Assembly (NCBI GenBank): GCA_037367355.1
Contig: CM074696.1
Span: forward strand, 806,001 to 870,000
Reading direction: 5' to 3'
DNA: 64,000 nt
Source: Neoscytalidium dimidiatum
Lineage: Eukaryota > Ascomycota > Dothideomycetes > Botryosphaeriales > Botryosphaeriaceae
Shown here: positions 1 to 11,467 of the stretch, piece after piece
Layout of the letters: each line of letters opens with the position of its first letter
How positions within the stretch are numbered: position 1 is the first letter of the stretch
Program-made: the position numbers and the translations under genes
Notes under the pieces: generated by a model
The model's database searches: none
The model's input: only the letters and a program-made list of their open reading frames with translations
Told to the model about the DNA's origin: nothing

Positions 1-450
1 TCTAAGTGGAGTTTCTCTTGCGGAGAATAACTAGTTGCACCTCAAATCGGGAGTGAGCAGGCAGACGCAGAGCGCTGGGGGCACAGGGAAGGCATGCGGC
101 CACGACTAACACGCGGAGGACCCTTGGTCCTGGCTGGCAGGTAGGCAGGCAGGCCGGCCGGGCGCGTCTCCCGGGCAGAGGAGCCTAAAGCTCGCGCAAA
201 CAACCTCACCCACCTCTTTCTCTTTCTGCGCCAACTTCTCCCACAACTTTCGTCCTCCATTTTTGCGAGAGCTGAAGACTCTTCGCTCGAATTTGAGACA
301 TTCTGCCCTTTGTTCAGGTAATTATTTGCCCCAGACACGCCGCATCGAACCACTCCCCAAGCTGTATCGACGACCTGCTTATTTCAACCACGCCGGCCCT
401 TCTCTGACTAGCAATACATCGTAGTGACGTACCGAGTTCCCGCCGCAACA
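1..450. other. 5' flank of the zinc-finger gene
   Basis: I see no gene here. An open frame on the minus strand (42-353) is basic and low in complexity and has no family resemblance. The 3' part is C/T-rich, as expected for a fungal promoter or 5' UTR leading to the ATG at 451. Confidence 0.5.
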
Positions 451-1845
451 ATGCCTACTGGATATCGCATCGGTAAGCCTACTGCTTGACTTCCTTTTCT
501 TTCCGCAACCCCCCAAAATCATATATCGTCGCACAACTGCTCTGCGACGTCACCTGTCAATCTCCGACCCCGCCGCTGCGAGCTCCCTGCCAACTTGGCC
601 TGGAGCGCTTTGCTAGTGCGAGCATTGCCTTACATCTCACGCGCTTTCACTTTCTAAGCTCTGTGGACACTTGACTTCTTTATCGCTGGTTTTATTCTGG
701 TGTCCCAATTTCCCCAGCATGCTCTTCACATGACCTGGCCTATCTGACGAATTGCACAGAAGTGTCGCCCAACAAGCGCGCTGGCTGCAAGAGCACCGAA
801 TGCTCAAAGGCCGGTATCAAGATCCAGAAGGGCGAGGTTCGCTTCGCTAGTTTGGTCACATTCCAGGACAAGACCTCCTGGGCCTATAGGCACTGGTATG
901 CCTTCTCAGAATTCATACAGCTCAGATGGACTGACCCTATTAGGGGCTGTGTCACTCCTCAGGTCATCAAGAACGTCAACGACTACATTAATGGCGACTT
1001 GGAGATGATCGATGGCTTTGACGAGATTCCCGAGGAGTTCCAAGACAAGGTTCGCAGGGCTCTGGAGCAGGGCCACGTTGACGACGAAGACTGGAAAGGC
1101 GTAAGTGCAAGCAGACCTTGCCTCATAAGCGAAACAGAAAATTTGGCACTAAATCATGCTCAGGATGTCGAGAAGAACCGCCCTGGTGCCGGCCGTGGCA
1201 CTCGTCTTAACAAGACCGATAAGAAGAAGTTGGGCATCCAGGAGGTAAGAATCTGTCCAACATTTGCTTCAACCTTCAGTCTTGAATGGCCACGATAAGC
1301 TTTCTCATACTGACCCATGCAGGATGATGAGGACGCTAGCAAGAAGACTAAGAAGCGCTCTCGTAGTGAGGAGGAAGAGGACCCTCCAGCTCCGAAGAAG
1401 TCTAAGGGTAAGAAGGGAGCCAAAGCCAAGGAGGAAGAACCAATTACTCCCGAAGAGGAGGATGTCCCCGCTCCGAAGAAGGCCAAGAGCAAGAAGACGA
1501 AGGCCGCCAAAGCTGAGGTGGAAGAAGAACCCAAAGAGGCGCCTGTCAAGCCTAAGAAGAAGTCATCCAAGAAAGCCGCTGTTCAGGGCGCTGATGATGA
1601 GGACGAGCCGAAGTCTATCCGCAAGAGCAAGAAGCCCAAGGCCAAGACTGCTCCTGCGGTTGAGGAGAATGGCGCTGCTGACCAGGCTCCCGAAGACGTT
1701 CCTGAGCAACCTGTTGAGGAGGCTGCTGAGGAGGCCCCCAAGCCGAAGAAGAAGGGACCTCAGAAGCGGTAAGTCTGCTCCCTTCCAAGGTGAGAGCTTT
1801 ATGAGTGTACTGACTCCTTCCAGTAGTAGGAAGCCTAAGGCTTAA
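451..1845 (+). CDS. PARP-type zinc-finger nuclear protein
   Basis: Six exons can be joined: 451-472, 760-895, 944-1100, 1164-1244, 1323-1768 and 1824-1845. All introns are GT-AG and the product is 287 aa. The N-terminus (about residues 8-90) is a PARP-type zinc finger, with Cys17, Cys22, His52 and Cys55 as likely zinc ligands; the HWGC part forms only after intron 2 is removed. In PARP1 and DNA ligase III this fold recognises DNA breaks and ends. There is no PARP catalytic domain, so this is a stand-alone finger protein. The rest is highly charged, with Lys-rich and Glu-rich runs alternating with PAPKK motifs, typical of disordered, chromatin-bound nuclear tails. The start is fixed by the short first exon, which supplies MPTGYRIE, the usual lead-in to this finger. 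Binding to DNA and a nuclear location are inferred from the family. Confidence 0.85.
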
Positions 1846-2311
1846 ATGATTAACCCTCCATTCGAACTTTCAGTAACATGAGCTGGACGCACCGTCTCGA
1901 AATACATGTACGCTGGCATTCAGTATATGCATGTAAGGATGGCTGATTCAACTCTCGACCCTCAAAATGCTCTTCTTCCCTTAAATGCTCGGCGCAACGG
2001 TTCTCTGCTTCTTTTCGGCTAATGGACGTTGTTTGATGTTCGGGTTTACTTTTCATTTCACTGATGATGATGTACGGATACCCGGCACGACTGCTTGCTG
2101 AATTACTGGGCCTGCTGTATCCGACTTGTCTTTTTCTTCTACCCCGGACGAGATGGGTAATGATTAGCGTGACTGAGGTAGAGTTTCATTACGGAGCGAT
2201 GGTAGTTTCTTTTTTACATTCTATTCGGGATGTCTTTTCTTTTCCTACCGTGCTTGTCTCCTGTGCAGATCGTGCTCTGCGTATACCTTCTCCGCAAACA
2301 GTCAGTTGCGC
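1846..2311. other. Intergenic, convergent 3' ends
   Basis: This lies between the 3' ends of the zinc-finger gene (+) and the HAD gene (-). I see no coding frame with family resemblance; it probably carries the two 3' UTRs. Confidence 0.5.
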
Positions 2312-2740
2312 TCACCGACCAATCCCCTCAACGTACCCCCCCAACTCCGTTAAGTCCCGCAACACTCTCACCTCCCCCTCCCCATCTAACCCCACATCTC
2401 GCCTCCTCACCAGAAACCCGCCACCCTCTCCTGGAACACCACCGCCAACTACCGCCCCCTCTCTATCCACCAAAAACGCCCTCCCCCACCCCGCTTCCTC
2501 CGCCCCCACAACATCTTTATCCACCTCATCTCCCACATACACCGTCTCCCACTCCTCCTCCTCCTCCTCCGCCTCCCCCTCCCCGCCAGCGAACCGCGTC
2601 CGCGCCACCGCGACCGCCGCATCGAAGATCCCGCGGTGCGGCTTCTCGAACCCGCAGTCGTACGACGTCAGCACGAAGTCGACATCGACGTCAGCCGTCT
2701 CTTCGAGAGGGAGCAGGGGTCCGCTTGACGGAGAGCCAGA

Positions 2741-2826
<86 letters not shown>

Positions 2827-3919
2827 TGGTAGTCGTCCTCGTCGTCGTCGTGGTCAGGGACGCGACGGCACCCGGATCGATGTGACCGACGCGTAGGCCG
2901 AAGGAGCGCAGGATGCCGGCGACGCGGTCGTCGGAGTTGGTGAGGACGGCGGTGACGATTCTTCCGCGGGGAGAAGGGGATGAGGATGAGGAGGAGTGGG
3001 ACTGTCTGAGGGCGCGGAGGCGCGTGAAGAGCGGGATGACGTCGGCGTGCAGGGCGTAGCCCGAGGCGCTGGCGAAGCGGGTGAGCAGGTCAGGGATCAG
3101 GCGGGTGGGGAAGGGGGAGGGGTCCGCCCCCGCTGGCGCGGGGAGGAAGGGCGTGAAGGTTTGGGTTATGATCTGTCGCGGTGGTTCGTCAGCTTGGTTT
3201 GGGGGTTGGTGTTGGTGTTGAGGACGGGCGGGCGGGCGATGGTCGGGGCGTGAGGGGTGCGAGACGAGTGATGCAGGGACGATGTCGAACGGGAAGCGTT
3301 TCGAAGTGGGTTGCGGGTGTGCCTGTATGATCGTCCGGACTGGGATCAGGGCTCTTGGATGTGTATCGCACATGCGGTTCCCCAGAGTCTGTTCGGACGT
3401 GTAGGCGCGATAGTGGCGGGAATTGCGGCTTGGGTAGGAGGAAATGTTACATACACTGCTCCACCATGCAGTCGGGTCCATGCCGACCTCTTTGCCATAG
3501 TTCGGTCTTTCTTTTGCATTCTGCTTGAAGGCTACGTGCGTCAGCTCTTATTTCTCTTTACAATATGCGTCTGCACATCATCCAATGACTTGGTCTCTTG
3601 AGACAATAAAGAGAGAGGAAAAATACAGATACTCTCAATGAATGTTATAGGAATTTGACTGCCAGGAATTTCAGAGCCTGCGGCCGCAAAGATGGAGAAG
3701 GAGGGTATGAAAATCGAGCACGAATGCAAGGAATGTTCGGCTCAACTCACCTTCCTTGAAACTACTCATAATCTCGTCATCTGAGACATCTTTGCATATT
3801 CCATGCCTACGGGCGACCTCTCCGTACTGCGCGCCAATCGGTGCACGCGGTGAGAAGAGCGTGCCAAAGGCATCAAAGGCTATTAACAAATTCTTCTGGG
3901 TCGATCTCGGGCCCGGCAT
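2312..3919 (-). CDS. HAD-like hydrolase with polythreonine tract
   Basis: The N-terminus (start 3919) carries AFDAFGTLF, a HAD motif I (DxFGTLx), followed by a typical cap entry. The long second exon has motif II-like LTNSDDRV, then FVLTSYDCGFEKPHRGIF (motif III Lys region) and YVGDEVDKDVVGAEEAGW (motif IV acidic pair). This fits the fungal haloacid-dehalogenase-like hydrolase family, phosphatase- or dehalogenase-type enzymes of unknown substrate. Exon 1 is 3751-3919 with a GTGAGT donor. A join to 3339 at CCCAG keeps frame and gives about 398 aa, but the stretch after the join is poor in conserved residues, so the 5' boundary of exon 2, or an extra intron, is uncertain. A run of about 40 Thr separates motif II from motif III. 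Whether the enzyme tolerates it is unknown. Confidence 0.7.
2741..2852. repeat. (GTA)n trinucleotide microsatellite inside CDS
   Basis: This is an almost pure GTA/TAG triplet array; about 2744-2820 is perfect and the right end is imperfect. Read on the minus strand it is (ACT)n and encodes the polythreonine run of the HAD-like protein. Because the unit is a triplet, length changes would keep the frame. Confidence 0.95.
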
Positions 3920-5015
3920 AGCTCATTACTATCTCGGTGAAAATATTGGAAGATACTGAATACAAATAATGGGCATCCGAAGATGTGGTCGAGGGTGAGC
4001 GATGGGATGAATAAGGATGACGGACGTTTGTTCGGAGTTGTGATCGGCGAAGATGATCACGTGTGACAAAGGTGAGAACACGTCGGATAGAAAGTCTTTT
4101 CAAGCAGGGGTGCAAACTGGATTTATCAGGGTAATGCTTATGTTGCGTAAATGTTCCCTGCTCTGCCCTCAGCTAGAGCCTTGAGCTAGAAGTCGGTATG
4201 TATGAGTTGCAACGATCCGATGTTGCCTTGCACATGAGAAAAGTGGTATATATGCGGGTTCATTAATCTTACTGCTTGACTACCGAATGTTATTCCTACA
4301 CAAATCCTTTCCAGACGCAGGCCATCCATTCCGCACGCTTGTTGCTCCAGCATCACGCCCCAGTGAAATGAAATCAGACCTCCCAAAAGAGACCCCAGAC
4401 CGTTCCTTATCTAAGAACCAGTCCGTGAGATAGGGCGGCTGGGCTGTAGTTGGTATCGCAAACTGAAGAGAGAGAAAAGGACCTCGTCACACCAAACCCC
4501 AAAACCTGGTTGTCGCCGAGGAGGAAGCAATGAAAGTTGTAGCTGCAGAGTCGGGGCGATTGATAGATAGAGTCAGGGAATGAGAATGTAAAGAAAACTT
4601 AATGTTGCGCGACGAAGTTCAAGAGAAACAAGACATTAAGCGACGAGTACCGTACAACAAAAAGAGCACTAGGAATGCCACACTCTCTGCTCGAGCTTCT
4701 ATATCTCAAGAGCAAAGCGCAGAAGGGTGAGCAAATCCATCGTCCCGTCATTCGTCACATGGCGCGCTAAGAGACCTGTCCCTTCTCCTAGAAATGAACT
4801 TTTAAGAAATAATACTGAATAAGCCCCTGTTTGGAAAATTTAAGGCCGTAACGTCATTAAAGGCATGACCATGCTATACCCATCGAGTTTTTGATGACTA
4901 GTCACACTCCATCAACTTACACTCACTCGACATTGTCCCAAATCTCGAGTAGTCGCTTGATGAAAGCTTCTTCTTGAAATTTGATATATGTCGCGAACAG
5001 ATGAGGAAGATTGAC
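3920..5015. other. Intergenic, no gene seen
   Basis: Several short open frames exist on both strands, but none shows a domain, a splice pattern or coding-like composition. The left part is the promoter side of the HAD gene and the right part is the 3' side of the acidic-protein gene. Confidence 0.5.
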
Positions 5016-7213
5016 TCAATGGCGGCGAGGGGTGAAAGCACCGGCGATTGGCCCAGACTTCTTTGCAAGCGGACTAGCGCGAGGAATGCCAGGGTTGCCT
5101 GATCTTTTCTTCTTACGCATGGGAGTGATGATCGCATCGGCGGAAGCTCCGGTTCGGACAGGTCTCGATGCCTGTGCGCGGGCAGCAGGATCATCCGGCA
5201 GGCGAGCAACATCGCGATAGCGGTTTTGGTTTCTCCTGAACGAGTTGACATTGGCGCGATCGAAATGCTGTAGCATCCTCTGACTCATCTCATGAGCAGC
5301 AGAGAGCCCATTCCTTGCAGGAGTGTGACCGGCATGCGTCTTTGTGGGAGAGTTGGCAGCGGTAGCCACATCGGTCTCGTCAGCCTCATCGCTGTCGCTT
5401 GCATTGCCAAAATCAATGAAGTCATTGACATCAAGCATGTCCTCCATGTCGTCGTCGTCGTCTTCATCGAAATCCATCGTGCCATCTGCGTCAATGCCGA
5501 CAAAGGGATAGAATGCCTCCGGTGGGCCTATGGGGTAGTTGAGGCCACCAGCTGCGCCGTAGATACCGCTGAGCATGATGTCCGCAAAGTTTGTGTTCCC
5601 ATCACTGAAGTCGCTATCATCACCGTTCAGGTTTTGCAACTCGCTCCGGGGGCTATTGTTGGCAGTGCTGCTAGTAGTACTTGCAGTCCAGAAGTGATTG
5701 TTCTTGTCCGAGATCCGTGCGGGTCTTAGAACCATACGCTTGCCACTGCTGTCTAGGATGGCGATGGCTCTCTTTGGATCGAGTGTGAAGAAACCCTTGA
5801 TCGGACCCTTCCGTTTCGAGGATTTAGAAGGAGGCGTCCTCCTGGAGCGTGGAAACGGCTTCAGGGTGGCGGAGCTGGCCGAGGAGGATGAGTCACGGTG
5901 GACACGTGATGGCTTGTTAATGGTGGGTGGCGGGGGCAAGTCCTCATCGGTAGTGTCACCTTCGTCGGCTGCGGGTTGTCAGCATTCACATGGCAATATT
6001 GGAGCAAATTGTGGTAAGCCGTACTCTCGTAGCCACTTGAGCCGGCCTCTGAGTCAGATTCAGACTCTGTGTGGACATCGTGCTCTCGATCACTCGAATT
6101 ACTGGATAGTTCCTTCTCGTCGCCAAAATCCCAGTAGGATCTCTCACTATCACTGGCCGTTGATTCGTCGAAATAGTCCACGTCGTCCAAATCTTGGCTA
6201 TGTCGAAAACTGGAGAGAAGGTGGGTTTCTTTGTGGAACAGGTCAGGGAAGAAGCTGTTGAGGTCTTCGGAGGACGTGTCGCTGTCATTGTCATCGTCGA
6301 CGTCTGACACTGTGTGGACGTTATCGTCGAAGCGAACGCGCCTCGTGGAATTATTTGATTGGACGGGGGTGATCTCCTCCATCTCACCCCAGTGCTCGCC
6401 GGAGAGGCCCAGAAGTTGATCATTATCCACGTCGAGCAAGTTGCCCTCGAGATATTCGCTATCAAGCAACATTGAGACATCTGGGCCATCGCCAAAGTCG
6501 CTTTCATTGTCGGATGTACTCAGAGCTTCGCGCAAAGCTTTCTCCTCCAGATTCTCGTCGAGGTATTCATCATTATCAGACTCGTCGATGTCCTCGACTG
6601 CTTTGTATATTTCGTCGTCATCGGATGAATCGATGGCATTCTCAGGAATGACGACAGTAGCGTCCTCAGATGCGTTGCTGTTTTTGCGAAGGCCCTCGTA
6701 GGCAAGGAGGCCGTTGACATTGTTGCTCAGCTTCCTGTCCATCCTCTTGCGCGGATAGTCGGTGGTGCTGATTTCCTCATTCCCGCTTGTTGCGTCATCC
6801 TCAAACTTAGTGAAAATGCCTGTGTTACTGAAGGTACGCTTCTTCGGAAGAGGAGTGAGAAGATCCTCTTGATCGAGCCCCGTCCCACGGCCCTCAACTC
6901 TTGCAGTATCGGCGGGCTCAATGTGTATGGCAGGCTTTTTGCCGCTGCCTGTGCCGGAACCGCCGGACGGGGCATTTTCGTTCGGCTCTTCATCTTCCTC
7001 GTCCGCCTCATCCGCGCTGTTTTCTTCCTCGCCGCCAAGAGTGCCATCGGAAGGGGCACCCAGACTGCGCTTCACTCCCTTTCCAGAGATATTTTTGTGA
7101 GTTGGATGCTTTGAACCTACAGCTTTTGTCGGGGTGCTGGCACCCCTGAGATCAATTGAGCCCATTTCTGTGGGCGTGAGACCAAAGCTCTTGCCGGCCG
7201 AGATGGACGCCAT
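5016..7213 (-). CDS. Large acidic protein of unknown function
   Basis: Two exons, 6025-7213 and 5016-5968, flank a 56-nt intron. It has a GTACGG donor, a TGCTGAC branch site and a CGCAG acceptor, giving 713 aa. The ATG at 7213 is used; the longer frame upstream begins with TTG. The middle is strongly acidic (Asp/Glu/Ser), with a conspicuous RRVRFDD segment near residue 300 resembling an RVxF protein-phosphatase-1 docking motif. The C-terminal half has a basic patch followed by GPIKGFFTLDPKRAIAIL and VLRPARIS, which reads as a conserved fungal block. Near the end is a Lys/Arg-rich PMRKKKRSG and a terminal GPIAGAFTPRRH that echoes the GPIKGFF block. I recognise no named domain. A nuclear regulatory or scaffold role is a guess from composition. 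Confidence 0.75.
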
Positions 7214-9527
7214 TTTGTTCAATGGCTCGAATGTGCTGTTCTTGTGGACTGTTGAAGTTCGTGTAAAGAAGGCTGTGTTGATTGAGGTGAATAGAGGTGT
7301 GAGAGAGGAGAGATAGGAAGATGGAGGATTCGGAGTTGAGGATGATCGCTGTCAAGTTGTAGAGTAGAAGTCGCCTGCGGACGATCTGCTGTTATTCTTT
7401 GGTAAACTTCGGGACTTGAAGGGCCAGGTGGCCAGGGTTCAAGCCTTTGGTTCGTCGAGTCCGAGGTGGTGATCGGACGGAAAACGATGCCGCTGTGGGT
7501 GGGACTCTGCGGGTACTCCGATAGAGGAAGCTCTATGGTGGTTGACTTCAAGCAGGGCTTGCTCGAAGCAGTCGAGTGCGAAGTATCGTCGTAGAGTCGT
7601 TGGAATTCTCGGTGGGCTGCCGGACTGGAGGGCGCACAGGACGCACGCCCTCCAGTGGGGGATTTACAGCTCAGCGACAGCCTGCGGCATGTTTCTCGAC
7701 GAAGATGATGTGGCAGCGGTCTGTGGGGTTCTGTGGAAAGAATATGGGCGACTTCGTTGTCTGGGCGGGTTGCTGAGCTGGAGGAAGAGAAGAGAGAGCG
7801 GAGGAGGGTCGACATTTTTGAGCGCAGCTAGCGCGCGTCCGTGCTCATTTTTGCTCGATGCCCGCCTGCGGCCTGCGTTGCATCGCCTTGCCCGACTGCC
7901 TGCTCCCCCCCAGTACACTAGCACTCCCGCCCGCGCAGCCTCTGCCTCTGCGCTGCTGCCCCACGCGTGCACTGAACGCTGAACGCTGAGATGGCTGGCT
8001 TCTCGATCCAAGCGGCCAGTGTGTTATTCCTCAATGCGCTTTGCATGGCCCCGCGGGCAGCAGCGGAGTGCACCGGCTCGCCCGCAGCAGCCGTCTGGTT
8101 TGAGTTTGCAAGCCAGAGTGCCCGCAGGCCGCCGCCTCAGTTCTGCGGGACGCGGGCCAGCATTCCCAAAAAAAAATTGAAGACGGGTCCAATTAGCGCA
8201 GACCTCCAGATGACTCCTGCGCAGGCTGGCGCCCGCGCGGTTGCTCAGTCATGGCTCGGGATTCGACTTGCATTTGATGCACACCGTCAGCTTGCAGGGC
8301 CATTGGGCCACAGCCGGGCAAGGGCGCTGAGATGCAGCCATTGGCGGCAGCACACGCGCTGAAACTGAGTCTGACTCCCAAGATGCACACCGGGGCAAAC
8401 GTGGAGATGGCGTCGTCGGCCAGTGACCCTGTGGCCCCACCTGCGTAATTGGCAGCAGAAGACAGCGCTGACGATGATGAGGCTGTTGACGTGCGTGCCC
8501 TCCTAGCCCACCGCGCCGGCCTCTCTCCCTCGCCGCCGGCTGAAATGACTGAGCTGCCTTCGACCCCGAGAGAGAAAGTGGGCAACCAGAGGCCCTGCCG
8601 ATGGGCTCTCGCTTTTCTTTACCCGACCCTTCCTCCCAGCAGCATCCTGGCATCGCGGCTAGGGCAGACGCAACGGCAGCGGCAGCGGCCCTCCTTGGCT
8701 GCAGTCGCGTGAACAGGCGGTGTGAGGCTCCCTGCGTTTGCGCTGTCGGGCGACCTCACATTTGACACACACGGCCCGTCGCAGCATTGCCGCCTGCATA
8801 CGCGCGCTGCCAAAAGCTGTTGGCCGCTCGAAGCGTGCATGCGCAGATTTCCGACGTCGACCCACTTACGGCGTGATCTTTGCGCTCCTTGCGCCCTGGT
8901 GAAGCGTTGTTCTCGAGAGTCAGCCCGCTGCACTAATTACGGGATCAGGCCCGAATTGAAAACTTTCGCGTCCAATCAGCTTCCTTTCAGAGTAACTGAG
9001 CACGCAAGCGGCTGGACAATCTTTGCCTCCCCTCGTTCGGCCTTTCTTTAAGGTGAAACCATTTTTGGCCCAGACGCTCGGCCACTGCGCAATGCGGTCA
9101 CTGCCCCCCGCAAGATCTTCAACGTTCGAGATCAGATTCTGGCCTCTTGCGCACGTCCACGTGAACACGATGGATAAAATCTACCATTTCTGCTGGACGA
9201 TATCGGACTGTCAACAAGGCTCCCGGGGAGCAGCCTTTCTGGAAGGTTGGGAGGGCTCGGGCAACGGAGTAACTCGTGGTTGAGTAACGGTCCCAAGCCC
9301 ATTGACTCGCAGCACGGAGCGGTGACGTAGATCCCTGACTGCACCGTCCTCAATCGAAATTTACCACGATGTTTGTCTTTTTCTTCCGCGCTAGGAAATT
9401 CGGAGGCCACTGGAGGAGCACACGATGCTTCACGCTAGCAAACATTGACAGCAAGGAAAGATACGACGGGCTATCTGAATGCTGATCGGCTCTGTGCTAT
9501 GACGAACGTTGGGTAAGGCGGTCGGGT
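7214..9527. other. 2.3 kb gap, GC-rich, no supported gene
   Basis: The region is GC-rich, so long frames arise by chance on both strands (for example 7542-7982, 7219-7815 minus, 8193-8585 minus). None has recognisable motifs, and overlapping frames compete without a clear winner. The part next to 7213 should hold the promoter and leader of the acidic-protein gene. A non-coding RNA cannot be excluded. Confidence 0.45.
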
Positions 9528-10954
9528 CTACCTCCTCAAATCAAGGATTGCGCTCAATTTCACCTGGTTCTTCTCACCCCACCCTGCAGCCCCAGTAGCG
9601 ACGTCCGGTCTCACAGCGACATACCAGCCCCAGGCTCTCCTGTCCAGTTCCTGCTTATCCAGGGTCTGCGCCCAGGATTGATATAGAAGGTCCAGAGCCC
9701 CCAACAACATGCCGAGGTTACGATCTTTTTCTCCTTGCTTCGCAGCGACAAGGCGTTTCTTTGCTGGTTTGTTCTCTTCTTTCACGGAAACCGAGTCAAA
9801 TGACCTCAGGAGATATGAGCGGGCGGACTGCGCCGTGTAGATGGGGAGTCCGCCGGCGGCCGAGTTTGTGTGGTGTGAGGGACCAGTTTTCTTTCTTAGA
9901 GCCTCTAGGTCGAGGCCCCACAGTGGCGGTTCTTGCTCAATTGGAGGTCCGTCGTCTCCTTGAAGTGTCTGCTGCGAGTCCAGCGCTGGTGATTCTTCCT
10001 TGCTCTGAATCGGTTCTTTCCACTCATATCCCCACCTCTTCATCACTCGAATCTCCCTACCCATAATCTTGACAGTGGGCTGGCCCTCTCCCCAACCTTC
10101 TTCCTCGGCACTTTTTCCGCTTTCAAGTCCAATGCTGACTGCTTTGCTTCGACTATTCACGCTCACAACTGCTTGAGCCAGGCTCAGTCGGCTGGACAAA
10201 GGCTGTTCGGGCATTGTGTATTTCAAAAGCTGGACTGCGAAGGCAAGCACTAATGGCGCACGGTTGGTGACGATCGTGGTGCTTCGAATTGTGTCCTCAT
10301 CCAAACAGGGCTCTGGTAACTCTAGAGATTCCTCGAGTGCTGCCGCAGTTCCAGGCTCGCTAATTGATGACCGTGATTTCTTGGCTGCTGGTGCACCCGC
10401 TGTATTTTCGGATGCTCGCTTCTTGCTAACGCGCTTTGCTGCATTAAATACTTGCTTCGCTAGTTTCTCATCCGGAAAGATGCTCTGTATGTCTTGCAAG
10501 TTCGACTTGAAAATGCTATCTGGGCTGCAATGTCTGTCAGCTCTAAAGTCTTACAACTAACACTACACGAAAATGATGTGCATATACGATGCTTGCAAAA
10601 AAAAAAAAAAATCGAAAGTTCCTGTGCACGAGAGCATTGAGCAACGCAACCTCACCCACTAGCACAGGGAAAAAGGTAGACACATCCATATGGATGCTGC
10701 ACCTGAGCATGGTTTGAGAGGCGTAACCAAGTACTTTCCTCGCCAACGGAACGAAGCCACTAGGCAGCCTTTCGGGTTATGTCTGTATTTGTTCGAGCAA
10801 GTGGAAATAAAGTCAGGCATGTGTTGATTGCATCATACCTTCCAAGGCCTCTCTGCTGGAGGTCTTTGACTTTGCCCAATGCTGTTGCAAGAGGAACTTT
10901 CGCATCTTTTGAGAGAAAACGTAGAAGCGCTTGGATATCCGCCGCTGATGACAT
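9528..10954 (-). CDS. Conserved ascomycete protein, unknown function
   Basis: Exon 1 is 10839-10954 (GTATGA donor) and exon 2 is 9528-10524 (TTGCAG acceptor). The 314-nt intron keeps the frame and gives 370 aa. The ATG at 10954 (MSSAADIQALLRFL) is chosen because the open frame upstream begins with TTG. The N-terminal 70 residues are helical and read like a small helical domain ending in AKRVSKKRA, a basic nuclear-localisation-like patch. The middle (LAFAVQLLKYTMPEQPLSSR) and the C-terminus (VRPDVATGAAGWGEKNQVKL) look conserved. I do not recognise a named family. A nuclear location is suggested only by the basic patches. The intron is long for this window, so an extra small exon is possible. 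The gene is divergent from the splicing factor at 11468. Confidence 0.75.
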
Positions 10955-11467
10955 CGTTGGAAAATGGATGATGAGGTCGAAGTACGATTGTAGAGGCAAA
11001 AGCCACGGAGACGATTAGGCAGCCCTGACGCGTTCCCGTCCGCTACGCGAAGGCACGTGTAGAGACCCCCGTTCCATTAACGAGGTGGCTCGTGCGCCGC
11101 GCGAAGATCGGCGCGGCAAGCATAGGTACGCCCCATCGCATCTCCAGCGCGCTGCTTCAACATTCACCAACGATCTCGAGTCCGTAACGCTATACCGCCC
11201 CGAACTGGCAAATCGCCGATGCAGGCGCTGCATTCCCCTGGCAGATCACCCCAAAACTAAACTGTAAGTGTCCTATGAGCGGACGCGAACCGCCCAAACG
11301 CCCAGTAACCTTGGTGCTAATCCATAATAGCAGCTGTCCCGAAAGTCGAACGAAAGTACTACACGATATCGAACCTACAAACGAAGTACTTGCAAGACTG
11401 CGTTAATCAAGTGTCTAATAACCATTCTATAATCGGCGTGTCTAGAGTCGCTACGGACTCGCCCCGT
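10955..11467. promoter_or_regulatory. Divergent intergenic, shared promoter region
   Basis: About 0.5 kb separates the start codons of the unknown protein (-) and the U2SURP-like gene (+), so promoters in both directions must lie here. I could not pick out specific elements. The in-frame extension of the right-hand gene upstream of 11468 has no ATG. Confidence 0.5.

Noticed and set aside
2064..2885. 273-codon plus-strand frame with a long poly-Val run
   Set aside because: It lies opposite the HAD gene; the poly-Val comes from the same GTA array.
7219..7815. 198-codon minus-strand frame ahead of the acidic-protein gene
   Set aside because: It has an ATG, but its Ser/Pro-rich sequence has no family resemblance and overlaps the likely 5' leader. 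An upstream open reading frame is possible but unsupported.
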